DNA of 64,000 bases from Torulaspora globosa. Lineage: Eukaryota; Ascomycota; Saccharomycetes; Saccharomycetales; Saccharomycetaceae. Both the position numbers and the translations under genes were made by a program. The stretch covers positions 682,001 through 746,000 of the forward strand of contig NC_050733.1 in assembly GCF_014133895.1 (NCBI RefSeq), in the 5' to 3' direction. The notes under the pieces are model-generated. The model made no database searches, was not told the origin of the DNA, and saw nothing but the letters and a program-made list of their open reading frames with translations. Below, piece after piece: positions 1 through 8,562 of this stretch (the first letter of the stretch is position 1; each line of letters opens with the position of its first letter).

Positions 1-1561
1 GGAAACCCCAGGATTCTGGAAGCAGCTTTCTGACGGTGGTAGTCTTCAACTGGGCGAAGAAAGAACCTCTGTGAACCATTCTGAAATGCGAAATGAACCG
101 ATAAAAGTTAATCTTTTCGGCGACAACAGTGTAACCTGAAACTTGCTGCAGATCCAAACCAGATTGCGAAACTAGATTACCAGTGGACAGGAAGTACTGT
201 AATTTCGAACCAATATTCTCGTTCACCCTCATTAGTACCCTAGTGACGTATTTGCGGTCTTTGAAGTTGATAGGCGATCCACGGTTTATGTCCGTTCTGA
301 TTTGTGCCACGATGCTTTGCAAGTACTCTTCAATTTTTTCTTTTATAATCATACCATACAAGAAACCACCCAGTAGCACTTCTTGATGTTGGGTAGCATC
401 TGGGTTGTCTGGGCAGCACTCGCCAGCAACCAAAGAATACAATTTTCTAATCATGAAAAGTAACATCGAGGACTTATCTTTGTTGGTATCATTATTGAGA
501 TGCACTAAAACAATACGGTCTAGTACTTCCTGGCCCACTTGGTAATCTGACTTGTCTGGCGAAGCCTGGAAAACAACTCTGAACTTGTCACCCAAATACT
601 GTAAAATCTGTCTTCGATTCTTCAGCTGTGGATATCTTTTCTTATAACCCGTTAGTAGCAATTCGAGACGATCTGTCAGGAATGAGTTAGTTACATCGGA
701 TCCGATGATACCATCAAAAATCTCTCTATCACTGGTGTCGCAAAGTGCCTTGAAAATCATGATGACAGGCACGAGATATTCATTCTTTCTCCAAGAAAAT
801 CTGAATGTCACTTGACCGTCATTCAAATAGTGTAGGACATTGGTCTGAGACGTTTGGTCCGGCCTCACACATCTGATCTGCACACCGTATTGAGAGTAAG
901 AAGCACCTCTATTGGCGAATGATGGTCTAACAATGGCCATGGGATGATTCCTCCTTTGTACAATCAACATTCTGATCAGCTTTTCGATACCGTTAATGAT
1001 AAAGTAACCACCAACTTCATCGGACTCTTCTTTATTCTTGACCAAATCGGCCGGCGATAGCTTGTTCAAATGGCATCTATTACTCTGCAACATAACCGGC
1101 AGACCACCGCAATCTCTCACTTCGGTGAAAACTTCATCATTTCCATCGTTAACGGACCATTTTAGTTTTAGCATAAGTTTGCCTCTGTAGGACGAAAGTC
1201 TCTGTCTGGCCTCTGCAGGAAATACCTTCCTTTCAACCGCCGAAGTGACACCATCGTTAGACATTGGCTTCGTAATGGAAACCTGTTCAACACTCAACGA
1301 CAGCTTGTTACCAAGATAGTCACTCTCGGTAGTCTTACCATCAAACACAACTTTTTCGCCAATGTCCTTGACGGCTTGGTTCAATAACCCACCACCAGGA
1401 CCCTCCGTAAGAGCATTGAATGATCCAATGTGGGGTTGAACAGCTTCTTGGAGTAATGGATATGCAGATTTGTCCTTTGGCGGATTTATAAAGCGAGATT
1501 CTCTCTCCAGAGTCCGGAAATCAGCGGTTCTTGCCTTTGGCGGTTTAATAATTTTACTCAT
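1..1561 (-). CDS. RPA135: RNA polymerase I second-largest subunit (N-terminal part, runs off window)
   Basis: Second-largest subunit of RNA polymerase I (A135), which forms half of the active-site cleft and transcribes 35S rRNA in the nucleolus. About 520 N-terminal residues are present; the rest lies beyond base 1. The protein starts MSKIIKPPKARTADFRTLER, almost as in S. cerevisiae Rpa135. It contains the family block GGYFIINGIEKLIRMLIVQR and, near the cut end, NENIGSKLQYFLSTGN and VAEKINFYRF. The ATG at 1559-1561 is the only start giving the conserved N terminus. The upstream region has PAC and RRPE elements typical of Pol I and ribosome-biogenesis genes. The truncation is only the window edge; no frameshift is seen. 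Confidence 0.97.
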   Translation of the reverse strand, partial: MSKIIKPPKARTADFRTLERESRFINPPKDKSAYPLLQEAVQPHIGSFNALTEGPGGGLLNQAVKDIGEKVVFDGKTTESDYLGNKLSLSVEQVSITKPMSNDGVTSAVERKVFPAEARQRLSSYRGKLMLKLKWSVNDGNDEVFTEVRDCGGLPVMLQSNRCHLNKLSPADLVKNKEESDEVGGYFIINGIEKLIRMLIVQRRNHPMAIVRPSFANRGASYSQYGVQIRCVRPDQTSQTNVLHYLNDGQVTFRFSWRKNEYLVPVIMIFKALCDTSDREIFDGIIGSDVTNSFLTDRLELLLTGYKKRYPQLKNRRQILQYLGDKFRVVFQASPDKSDYQVGQEVLDRIVLVHLNNDTNKDKSSMLLFMIRKLYSLVAGECCPDNPDATQHQEVLLGGFLYGMIIKEKIEEYLQSIVAQIRTDINRGSPINFKDRKYVTRVLMRVNENIGSKLQYFLSTGNLVSQSGLDLQQVSGYTVVAEKINFYRFISHFRMVHRGSFFAQLKTTTVRKLLPESWGF

Positions 1562-1927
1562 GCTGCAATTCTAAAGAATCATATAAAGCAACCTTAACCA
1601 GTACTTTAGCTCGCTTACCAGACCCTCAGAGCACAGCTGCCGACTGATCGATGAGATGAGATGAGATGAGATGTGTTAATAGTAATAAAATTTTTCAATG
1701 GTATTTGGCAGCGATTACAAGATCATCCTATACGTACATCTTAAAAGTTCATTTTAATCAAAAATACGTCTCACAGAAGCTCCAATCCCAGATAGAAATC
1801 AGGCTTAATTCTGCCCAATTTATTAATTGCCCAAATATATCGCAAAGTGCTATAAAAATTGTAACCACATGATTTAAAAGGCTGACTATAGTCTTCAATA
1901 GAGCCCTCATGCACATCAAGTTAAAGA
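1562..1927. other. Intergenic: RPA135 promoter and tRNA-Lys 5' flank
   Basis: No gene seen. The interval holds the PAC/RRPE cluster described separately and an AT-rich stretch before the tRNA. A 68-codon open frame at 1666-1872 begins inside the PAC repeats and has no recognisable protein features, so I do not call it. Confidence 0.7.
1646..1697. promoter_or_regulatory. PAC repeats plus RRPE in RPA135 promoter
   Basis: Four tandem GATGAG units (from about 1650) form PAC-like elements, and AAAATTTTTCA at 1687-1697 is the reverse of the RRPE core TGAAAAATTTT. The pair lies 85-135 bp upstream of the RPA135 ATG. In S. cerevisiae, Dot6/Tod6 and Stb3 act through these motifs to couple ribosome synthesis to growth. 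Motifs are seen directly; their use here is inferred. Confidence 0.8.
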
Positions 1928-2000
1928 GCCTTGTTGGCGCAATCGGTAGCGCGTGTGACTCTTAATCACAAGGTTAGGGGTTCGAGCCCCCTACAGGGCT
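1928..2000 (+). tRNA. tRNA-Lys (anticodon CTT), no intron
   Basis: A 73-nt tRNA. The acceptor stem is GCCTTGT paired with ACAGGGC, with discriminator T at 2000. The anticodon stem TGTGA/TCACA encloses loop CTCTTAA, with anticodon CTT at 1961-1963. The T-arm is AGGGG-TTCGAGC-CCCCT. A run of seven Ts starts a few bases after the gene (2005-2012), as expected for Pol III termination. The sequence is nearly identical to S. cerevisiae tRNA-Lys(CUU). It sits beside RPA135; I recall a tRNA-Lys near YPR010C in S. cerevisiae too. Confidence 0.97.
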
Positions 2001-2346
2001 TAAAATTTTTTTCACCCATAGTGACTGAGCAATCTGCTTAGATCAACGCCGATAGTGCTTATCGCAAACAATGTACCTTCTCCGGCCAACGCCGTCTCTT
2101 TTTAGCGATCTTCAGAAGCTATGGTATATTGCCGAATCTGACTCTTATCTATTATCTATAGTACAAGCGAAAAAACCGTAGTCGATACGGTAAAGTCGAT
2201 GGACGAAGATCTGTTATGGTTATCTCAGGATCATCTTAGGATCTTGATATACTGCTGGCAACTCACTATTCTTGATAGCTATATATACTGTCATTTCTAT
2301 CCTACTCTTCTTGCTCGACCAAGATACAAGTCTACTACAGGTAGAG
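2001..2346. other. Intergenic: tRNA terminator and purine permease promoter with GATA sites
   Basis: Contains the T-run terminator of the tRNA and the promoter of the permease. CTTATC occurs at 2058-2063 and 2154-2159, which is GATAAG on the minus strand. These are candidate Gln3/Gat1-type sites for nitrogen catabolite repression. Aspergillus purine permeases are controlled by the GATA factor AreA, so the context fits, but binding is inferred. Confidence 0.55.
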
Positions 2347-4233
2347 ATGGACCCAGCACTTGATGATGCGTTCAGACAGCATCAAGATGGTCAAATTGAT
2401 GTTGGTTTTCTCCAGAGAATGAGAGTATTTCTGATATGGATGCTGCAGAAATTCACGACTAAGGAGGGCTTGCTTGGAGACTATAATTACAGATATCTTT
2501 TCACTCCATCGTATCCTTTTCAGAATTGGATTTCTAGGAGAAGGGGAGTATCTCCGTCAAAGGTGGATCAGCCATTCTTCCCCCTCAACGAGGACGTTCC
2601 CGTGGCTCTAGGTTTGCTGCTGGGCCTGCAGCATGCTTTGTCTATGTTAGCCGGTGTCATTACACCGCCTATGATCATTAGTGGTGCTGCCAATTTTTCT
2701 ACCGAATTGACTCAGTATCTGGTTTCTGCGTCGCTGATAACATCTGGACTGCTTTCGATGGTCCAAATCTCCAGGATTCGTATTCCATGGACTTCCTACC
2801 ACATCGGGTCTGGTCTGCTGTCCGTGGTTGGTACGTCGTTTGCGGTCATTGGGATCGTTACCAAGTCATTGCCCATAATGTACAAATCTGGTTACTGTCC
2901 GTCTGCGAGCGACGGAACTCCGCTGGCTTGTCCCGATGGTTACGGAGCTATTCTTGGCACAGCAGCGTGTTGCGCCCTGCTAGAGATTGCGCTGTCCTTC
3001 ACGCCGCCGAAGATTCTGCAAAAGGTGTTTCCAAAGATCGTTACTGGGCCAGTAGTCTTGTGCATCGCTGTTCCACTGATCCAGAGCGGATTCAATGACT
3101 GGATTGGCGGCGGTGGTTGCGTAGACAAGATTTGCCCCTACGAAAACGGGCCCCAGGCGGCTCCATGGGGATCAGCCAAGTTCATAGGATTGGGTTTCTT
3201 AGTATTCTTCACCATCGTCATGTGTGAAAAGTATGGTCCACCGATTATGAAGTCTTGTGCCGTTATTGTCGGTCTGATTGTCGGGTGTATCGTAGCTGCG
3301 GCCGCAGGCTACTTCGACCGTTCGAGCATCGATGCTGCTCCCGCCGTGACTTTCATCTGGGTCCATACTTTTAGACTGAGAGTTTATGGACCGGCTGTAC
3401 TACCGTCGTTGGTCATGTTCATCGTTCTGGCGCAGGAAGCTATCGGTGACATTACAGCTACCAGTGACGTCTCCCGCTTGGATGTCGAAGGGCCGGAGTA
3501 CGAGTCCAGGATTCAGGGTGGTGTTCTCTCGGATGGGCTTGGTGGTGTCATCTCTGCGCTATTTACAGTCACTCCCATGTCGATCTTTGCCCAGAATAAC
3601 GGGGTCATTTCTTTAACCAAATGTGCTAGTAGAGAGGTCGGCTACTGGTGCTGTTTCTTCATGATAATCATGGGGATCTTTGCCAAGTTCGGTGCTGCTT
3701 TGGTCGCCATACCAAAGCCGGTCCTGGGCGGCATGACGAGTTTCCTGTTCACGACAGTGGCTGTTGCTGGTTTGCGGATCATTTCCTCGATCCCATTCAC
3801 TAGAAGAGACAGGTTTGTTCTGACCGGTTCTCTTCTCTTCGGCTTTGGCGCCATTCTCGTGCCCGACTGGTTTAGTCATGTTTTCACATACTCTGGGGAC
3901 AATCACGCCTTACAAGGCTTCTACGATGCGATAGTTCTTGTCATGGAGTCAAGCTTCACCGTTTGCGGTCTTGTCGGTATCATTTTGAATCTGCTCATCC
4001 CGCAGGAACTCGACGAAGAGCTGATCGATGACATTGAGCTTCAGCAAGAAAACCTGAGTGTCCTGGATGGACGCGAACCCCTTCAGATGAACCTAGCAGC
4101 AACTCTCAAAGGAAAAGAAGCCCAACTCGGCGCTGTGAGCGGCCCAAACGAATCCATGAGCAGTAGCGAAGCTCATGAGATGAAGGACACTGCCCAATAC
4201 AACGTAACCGCCGCCGGATCAACCAAATCGTGA
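2347..4233 (+). CDS. Uric acid/xanthine permease, NAT/NCS2 family
   Basis: A plasma-membrane H+ symporter for oxidised purines, related to Aspergillus UapA/UapC and Candida Xut1. The 628-residue protein has about 12-14 hydrophobic segments. The family marks are LGLQHALSMLAG in the first membrane segment, AQEAIGDITA in the substrate-binding helix, and the NAT signature QNNGVISLTK near residue 416, matching [QEP]-N-x-G-x4-T-[RKG]. The open frame extends upstream to a TTG at 2272, but the first ATG is at 2347 (MDPALDDAFRQ), which I take as the start. S. cerevisiae has no NCS2 purine permease. The gene sits between RPA135/tRNA-Lys and MIN8, so either S. cerevisiae lost it or this lineage gained it. 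Substrate preference among urate, xanthine and ascorbate is inferred from motif similarity. Confidence 0.92.
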   Translation: MDPALDDAFRQHQDGQIDVGFLQRMRVFLIWMLQKFTTKEGLLGDYNYRYLFTPSYPFQNWISRRRGVSPSKVDQPFFPLNEDVPVALGLLLGLQHALSMLAGVITPPMIISGAANFSTELTQYLVSASLITSGLLSMVQISRIRIPWTSYHIGSGLLSVVGTSFAVIGIVTKSLPIMYKSGYCPSASDGTPLACPDGYGAILGTAACCALLEIALSFTPPKILQKVFPKIVTGPVVLCIAVPLIQSGFNDWIGGGGCVDKICPYENGPQAAPWGSAKFIGLGFLVFFTIVMCEKYGPPIMKSCAVIVGLIVGCIVAAAAGYFDRSSIDAAPAVTFIWVHTFRLRVYGPAVLPSLVMFIVLAQEAIGDITATSDVSRLDVEGPEYESRIQGGVLSDGLGGVISALFTVTPMSIFAQNNGVISLTKCASREVGYWCCFFMIIMGIFAKFGAALVAIPKPVLGGMTSFLFTTVAVAGLRIISSIPFTRRDRFVLTGSLLFGFGAILVPDWFSHVFTYSGDNHALQGFYDAIVLVMESSFTVCGLVGIILNLLIPQELDEELIDDIELQQENLSVLDGREPLQMNLAATLKGKEAQLGAVSGPNESMSSSEAHEMKDTAQYNVTAAGSTKS

Positions 4234-4377
4234 AGCAAATGTAAGTATGACCTAGCCCATTATAGTATATATTCCAACCTTGCTTTTTGTTAATCTGTAA
4301 ATTACGAGAGTTCAACCGCGATCGGCACTTCTTAAAGCCATAAATATACATAAGAATATGATAAGACTAACAACAGT

Positions 4378-4669
4378 TCATTCCTTGTTCTCAGATTCAG
4401 CCAATACCTTCTTCAAGTTTGACATTTCTGGGTTCTTGGTAACTCTTAGAGAATCATCGTGACGGAACTTTTTGTAAGTGAAATAAGTACCCGATGCCAG
4501 AGCTAGACCCATGGCAATGAACAGAGGTGTTAGTTCCACTGGAATACCAATGCCGGAACCTTTTTTCTGGAAGTATTGATTAAGAAGGGTTAGTAAGAAG
4601 TTCGATTTTCCCACTTTCTCAGCTTTTCTCACATACAGCTTGGTTTAATAGTAGTTGCGCTGGTCTCAT
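4378..4669 (-). CDS. MIN8: Small mitochondrial inner-membrane protein, spliced (MIN8/YPR010C-A-like)
   Basis: A two-exon gene, exon 1 at 4637-4669 and exon 2 at 4378-4566, encoding 73 residues. Exon 1 gives [11 protein letters not shown] and exon 2 continues [20 protein letters not shown]. The rest is one membrane segment followed by a charged tail resembling NDUFA4/MLRQ-type small proteins. The sequence matches my memory of S. cerevisiae YPR010C-A (Min8), and its place between RPA135 and YPR011C is the same. Exon 2 alone has no ATG before the membrane segment; the open frame running into the intron starts with GTG, so an intron-blind caller would miss or mis-start the gene. Mitochondrial location is from the family; the precise function is unknown to me. 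Confidence 0.85.
4567..4636 (-). other. Spliceosomal intron of MIN8 (70 nt)
   Basis: The 5' splice site GTATGT is at 4636-4631, the branchpoint TACTAAC at 4595-4589, and the 3' splice site TTCCAG ends at 4567. The branch A lies 23 nt from the 3' site. The intron falls between codons (phase 0). All three signals match the yeast optimum exactly. Confidence 0.93.
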
Positions 4670-4876
4670 TATGAAGAAATTGTCCTTACTGGGATGCCAG
4701 AAACGTTTCGACCTGGCTGTTCACAGCTATAATGATAGTCAAACCTGACTTTGAATTCCCATATATCTTTCAGAGTGTTGATGTCACTAAGCACGAAGAT
4801 GGTGAATTTCCATGCTGTGATTGGTTGAGATGGCACTAGCTTACTTAACCTTACAAGAATATGCGTATTAAGAGGC

Positions 4877-5815
4877 CTACCAGGACCTCATGGCGTCTGA
4901 CACCACTTCGTAAACCAGCCAGCTCACCGCCGTCGACGGGATCACCTTGAAAAGGTTGGCTGTGAGACCCTTGTAGTACCCGGCCACGCCCTCGGTCCTT
5001 CCGATCGTGGTAAGAGCGTCCGCGACGCTGGAATAATAGAATCCGAGCTCGTTGCCACCCATTGCCAGGACTTGGAATCTTCTTCGCAAGAGATCGAACG
5101 GGTATATGACGGTCTGTGCAACGCCGCCGCTGATTGCTCCTATTGCTAGTTTGTAGAGTGGCGACAGATCGGTGCCCGGCGCCAGTTCTTTCAGCTGCTC
5201 GTAGACAGCGAAGTTCAAGGCCACATAGGGGACCACGCCAAGACTGGTGGGCCACACTCCTCTGTAAAGAGCCTGGATCCGGCCCTCCTCCCTGTATATC
5301 TTGACAAGCAACTCCCAAATACCGGGCGGCTTGGCCGTCGAGACTCTCGATTTGTTCAGTTTGCGCAGGTTTGCTGTCTGGATCGACAGTCGGGTCCTGA
5401 CCAGGTCCAGCGGGTACGTGGCGATCACGCTGGCGCCGCCGCACAGCGCCCCGCCGAGCAGCCGCTGCCAGTTATTCAATTGCTCGCCGCGTTGAACGGA
5501 GTCGACGTGAAAGAGGTGCTTCTTGCAGGCTTCGTAAACCACAAACTGCACAGCACTGTACGGGAAAATTCTGATACAGTTTAGCCCGTTACCGCGAAAC
5601 AGACCCTTCCAGCCTTCCTCTCGATACACCTGCCCAATGGCTCCGAAAATCCCCTGGTTGTAGGCCTGTGTGGTGTTTTGCACCTGCAGCAGGATCTTCA
5701 CTCTCTCGAAGGGCGAGACCACCGTTCTTGACACAGCGCCCGCGATGCCGCCGGCCAGAAACGCCACATTGGAGTCCTGCTTCAGCAGCTCCTTGACCAG
5801 CGTCAACTCAGACAT
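4877..5815 (-). CDS. Mitochondrial carrier, YPR011C-type (APS/PAPS transporter)
   Basis: An inner-membrane solute carrier; S. cerevisiae Ypr011c is reported to carry adenosine 5'-phosphosulfate and PAPS. The 312-residue protein has three repeats, each opening with the carrier signature: PFERVKILLQ, PLDLVRTRLS and PFDLLRRRFQ. The open frame begins at a GTG; the first ATG (5813-5815) gives MSELTLVKELLKQDSNVAFLAGG, which aligns with the yeast N terminus, so I start there. It is close to identical to YPR011C over most of its length and keeps its place after MIN8. Codons look noticeably GC-rich compared with neighbours such as AGC1. Confidence 0.95.
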   Translation of the reverse strand: MSELTLVKELLKQDSNVAFLAGGIAGAVSRTVVSPFERVKILLQVQNTTQAYNQGIFGAIGQVYREEGWKGLFRGNGLNCIRIFPYSAVQFVVYEACKKHLFHVDSVQRGEQLNNWQRLLGGALCGGASVIATYPLDLVRTRLSIQTANLRKLNKSRVSTAKPPGIWELLVKIYREEGRIQALYRGVWPTSLGVVPYVALNFAVYEQLKELAPGTDLSPLYKLAIGAISGGVAQTVIYPFDLLRRRFQVLAMGGNELGFYYSSVADALTTIGRTEGVAGYYKGLTANLFKVIPSTAVSWLVYEVVSDAMRSW

Positions 5816-5918
5816 CAGCCGACTCCAATTGAGGGCAACAGCGTTCACTTTTCATTCCGCTTACTGTCGAGACTTATCAGTTAGCTTAAAAAATACGTCA
5901 TAACGCCCGAAAAAAAAA

Positions 5919-6017
5919 TGAGAGCTAAGGGATTCGAACCCTTGCATCCGAAGATATCAGAGATTTTAAGTCGAAACAACCTAAATCTGACGCCTTAAAC
6001 CACTCGGCCAAACTCCC
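5919..6017 (-). tRNA. tRNA-Leu (anticodon TAG) with 17-nt intron
   Basis: A class II tRNA of 99 nt, 82 nt after splicing. Acceptor GGGAGTT pairs with AGCTCTC including two G-U pairs. The anticodon stem is TCAGA/TCTGA and the long variable arm ends in GATGC. Anticodon TAG is the complement of 5981-5983. The intron is 5963-5979, one base 3' of the anticodon, the usual place. An eight-T terminator follows (complement of 5911-5918). It closely matches S. cerevisiae tRNA-Leu(UAG), which also has an intron. Confidence 0.96.
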
Positions 6018-6133
6018 TATGAGATCTTGAAATCTGAACGGAAAAACTTCCGTACAGATCGAACGTACCAGTACAGCATTTAAAGCGTGCAAAAATCCTT
6101 CCTACTTAGATATGTTTAAAAAAGCTCCTAATG

Positions 6134-6676
6134 CTACAAAGAGACTCTCTTAGCCTGTTTCTTGGCAAGTTTCCTCTCATGACTCTTCAAATGTCTCAAC
6201 ATGTTCGACTTAACGTTGAACGACTTGTTGCAGTTCGCCCAGGTGCACTTGAACGGAGTGTCGCCCGTGTGGATAAGGAAGTGCGTCTTGAGCGTGGACG
6301 GACGCGAGCAGATCTTGCCGCACACGGGACACTGCTTACGCAGTCTCACGGCAGGATCCAGCGAGTTCGCAGCGGGCGCTGGTGCTGCACCGGCGCCAGC
6401 GCCAGCACACGCATGCTCGCCAGCCACCATCATCCGTGGCGGCCGCTGCGGAACCCCGCTTGCCGGCACGTAGCTGGCGGGCGGACCCACCAGCGACGAG
6501 ATCGGAGGCAGCCTTACGGGCACGGGTGGACCCGTGCCCCAGGACGGCCGACTGGGGTACATCACCATCAACGGCGCGGGGACCGGAATGGGGTCGTTCA
6601 CCACGGGCCCTGTCGTTGGCTGCCCGTAGTAGTAGTTCTCACCAGAGGATACGCTTGGATTTGATCTGGTCAGCAT
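6134..6676 (-). CDS. CMR3: C2H2 zinc-finger protein, CMR3/YPR013C-like
   Basis: A putative DNA-binding protein of 180 residues. The N-terminal 110 residues are rich in Pro, Ala, Gly and Val and look disordered. Two adjacent C2H2 fingers lie near the C terminus: CPVCGKICSRPSTLKTHFLIH and then CTWANCNKSFNVKSNMLRHLKSH, followed by a basic tail. The finger pair is nearly that of S. cerevisiae YPR013C (Cmr3), and the position between YPR011C and TIF6 is syntenic; YPR015C is a close relative, so orthology to one or the other is uncertain. The start is the ATG at 6674-6676. A 20-bp perfect palindrome lies just upstream. Target genes are unknown. Confidence 0.85.
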   Translation of the reverse strand: MLTRSNPSVSSGENYYYGQPTTGPVVNDPIPVPAPLMVMYPSRPSWGTGPPVPVRLPPISSLVGPPASYVPASGVPQRPPRMMVAGEHACAGAGAGAAPAPAANSLDPAVRLRKQCPVCGKICSRPSTLKTHFLIHTGDTPFKCTWANCNKSFNVKSNMLRHLKSHERKLAKKQAKRVSL

Positions 6677-6718
6677 GCTGAAGAACGCTTTTCACGTCAC
6701 TGCAAGAGCGTTAGATTC

Positions 6719-6738
6719 AACCAGATACGTATCTGGTT
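6719..6738. promoter_or_regulatory. 20-bp perfect palindrome upstream of CMR3-like gene
   Basis: AACCAGATACGTATCTGGTT is fully self-complementary with no spacer and ends about 43 bp from the CMR3-like ATG. A perfect 20-bp palindrome is expected well under once by chance in 64 kb. It could bind a symmetric regulator or the zinc-finger protein itself, which is inference. Confidence 0.6.
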
Positions 6739-6744
6739 TACATA

Positions 6745-6778
6745 TCTATATGTATGTATATATATATATATATTATGT
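6745..6778. repeat. TA/TG microsatellite
   Basis: A short simple repeat of TATG and TA units, about 30 bp, next to the palindrome. Probably an unstable tract or TATA-like promoter sequence. Confidence 0.8.
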
Positions 6779-7120
6779 ATGGCATGTCCATGAACGTTAG
6801 AGATCACCGCTGTGCAGCATTCTGTTGGGCCCGGATGGGGAGTGATTGCCTGTTTCGCACACATGCGGGCTGCACGGTCCAATCAAGCCGTCGAGCAACG
6901 TCAGTCGGCGTATCGTTCGGGGCGACGGCGGGCGAGACAAGCAACGAGTGGCGGTTTCAGATAGGCCCGCGCGCATTCTCTGCGGCCGGCCAGAACGAGC
7001 CGCGACACAACAATTTGCGGTCGGCAGTGGGGCGCAGAATGATCGACGGCACGGAGTTAAGAAACTAGTAGATAGATAGATGCTATGTAGGACCAGGGGG
7101 GCGGCGGTGCAGCGCAGTTC

Positions 7121-7858
7121 TCACGAGTAAGTTTCGATAAGCGTGTCGCGCAGGTTACCCGCAATCGCCTCGGGACGCGCGTCATTCAGACGGAAGATGC
7201 TCTCGATGACGCTGAGTTCTGGGGCGGTGGTGTCGAGTCCCGTGACGGCGAGGTAGTCGTTGACGACGATGCCGGCGCCGACGACAGCGCTACCGCGGTT
7301 CACGGTACCCGCGACCAGGGGCACCTGGAGCAGCGAGGAGAGTTCTTCCTGGTCCTGGATTGAGGTTTGTGGGTGGACAAGACCGCCCTGGTTGCTTAGT
7401 GCACAGTACGAGCCGACGAGGATGTTCCCGGAGATGGTCTGGCGGAACACTTCGACGCCGAGCACGTCTGCGATGAGTTCTTCCGTTTCGCGGTCGATGT
7501 CCGGGTGTACTAGCGCCACGTAGTCGTTGCAGCAGATGACGTTACCCAGAGCGCTTAGTCTTTCCTCGACTCGCTGGATCTTGACGGTATCTGGGAGCGA
7601 GTTTCTTAGATGCTGGAGTTCTTGGTCGGTGGTCTGGGTGGGGACCAGCAGGCCTCGGCGGTTGCCCGCCGTCATGCGGCCGATGATCCGGGTACCGGCG
7701 ATCGTGGTGTGTGCTATGGGGATGGCATCTCCTAGTTCTGCCTCGAAGGCGGAGTAGAAGTTCTCGGAACCCCCGACTGCGACGAGACAGTAGGTATTGG
7801 TGAGCTTTGAGAAGACTCCGATCTCGTTTGAGTTTTCAAACTGGGTTCTAGTAGCCAT
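7121..7858 (-). CDS. TIF6: Translation initiation factor 6 (eIF6), 60S anti-association factor
   Basis: Tif6 is needed to make 60S subunits and must be released by Efl1/Sdo1 before 40S joining. The 245-residue length equals that of the S. cerevisiae protein. It begins [20 protein letters not shown] and carries the repeated pentein-fold segments, for example [20 protein letters not shown] and [12 protein letters not shown]. The open frame starts 15 codons earlier at a non-ATG; the ATG at 7856-7858 is the conserved start. Only 115 bp separate it from the DSS4 stop upstream, which leaves a very compact promoter; AAATTTT within it resembles half of an RRPE. Confidence 0.97.
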   Translation of the reverse strand: MATRTQFENSNEIGVFSKLTNTYCLVAVGGSENFYSAFEAELGDAIPIAHTTIAGTRIIGRMTAGNRRGLLVPTQTTDQELQHLRNSLPDTVKIQRVEERLSALGNVICCNDYVALVHPDIDRETEELIADVLGVEVFRQTISGNILVGSYCALSNQGGLVHPQTSIQDQEELSSLLQVPLVAGTVNRGSAVVGAGIVVNDYLAVTGLDTTAPELSVIESIFRLNDARPEAIAGNLRDTLIETYS

Positions 7859-7973
7859 CTTGGATGCCTGGTTGTGCTGGTGGCGAGTGCGAAGGCTTTT
7901 CACCAGCTGCGATGGCTCTTTGTATATGGCCAGCTAGAAAATTTGCAGCGGGAAGTGCCGGGTAACGGCCGTC

Positions 7974-8369
7974 TTAAACTGTCAAAGATGACAGACTTAG
8001 CAGGTACAAGGTGGTCGATTCATGGTCGTTTTTCACCTGGCATACCATGCCGATGGGGCCCTTGTCGCATTCGGCACAGATCAGGTATTTCAGACACTTT
8101 TCGATGGTCCAAGGCTTGTTTTCCCACACGAAACTGATCGCGCGGTCGGAATCGACCAGCAGTCCCGGCGGGATCTGCTTGGAGACTCCCACGTTGTCGA
8201 AATCCCAGACGTCTTTGACCAGCAGAAATTCGTTTTGTTCGCTGGTCGCGGTGGCGCCTCGCATCAATTGGAACGTCTCCGCGGCTTGTCCCGGTAGTTG
8301 CACTTTGATCGCACTGTCGACCGTGATAACGGCACATTTGCAGTCTTCGAAGGAACATCTGACGCTCAT
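7974..8369 (-). CDS. DSS4: Mss4/Dss4-family Rab nucleotide-release factor
   Basis: A zinc-containing chaperone that stimulates nucleotide release from Sec4/Ypt1 in post-Golgi secretion. The 131-residue protein shows the family's paired cysteine motifs: CSFEDC at residues 5-10 and CAEC further on. It also has the conserved LLVKDVWDFDNVGVSK segment. Length is close to S. cerevisiae Dss4 (about 143). The start is the ATG at 8367-8369. It lies between TIF6 and the probable SPO74, as expected from YPR016C-YPR017C order. Confidence 0.93.
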   Translation of the reverse strand: MSVRCSFEDCKCAVITVDSAIKVQLPGQAAETFQLMRGATATSEQNEFLLVKDVWDFDNVGVSKQIPPGLLVDSDRAISFVWENKPWTIEKCLKYLICAECDKGPIGMVCQVKNDHESTTLYLLSLSSLTV

Positions 8370-8562
8370 CTTTGCTCTCTAAGTGTGTCTCTTGGCGTTG
8401 TTGTTGGTGAAAAAATGACGATTCGTCTTGTTGATGGTCGCGCCATCGGCGCCAGTCGTCTTGGCAAGTGACACAAAAAGATATATCTACAGATATAAAG
8501 GAAAGGCGGCTGGAAAGAGGCCGCTATTCTCAGTCGGAGAGCTGGCTGGCCTACGGTAAGCT

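Larger units (their letters stand above)
6677..7120. other. Intergenic: CMR3-like upstream region and TIF6 3' flank
   Basis: Holds the palindrome and the microsatellite listed separately. The remainder (6780-7120) is GC-rich with several CGG/GCG clusters; long open frames across it reflect low stop-codon density and I see no gene. Confidence 0.6.

Noticed and set aside
1666..1872. 68-codon frame in the RPA135 upstream region
   Set aside because: Its ATG comes from the PAC repeats and the translation is low-complexity, so it is better explained as promoter sequence.
2272..2346. Upstream extension of the purine permease frame with a hydrophobic start
   Set aside because: It begins at TTG, not ATG, and would place an extra hydrophobic segment before the conserved cytosolic N terminus.
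6754..7068. 104-codon frame upstream of the CMR3-like gene
   Set aside because: It begins in the TA microsatellite and stays open because the region is GC-rich; overlapping frames are open as well.
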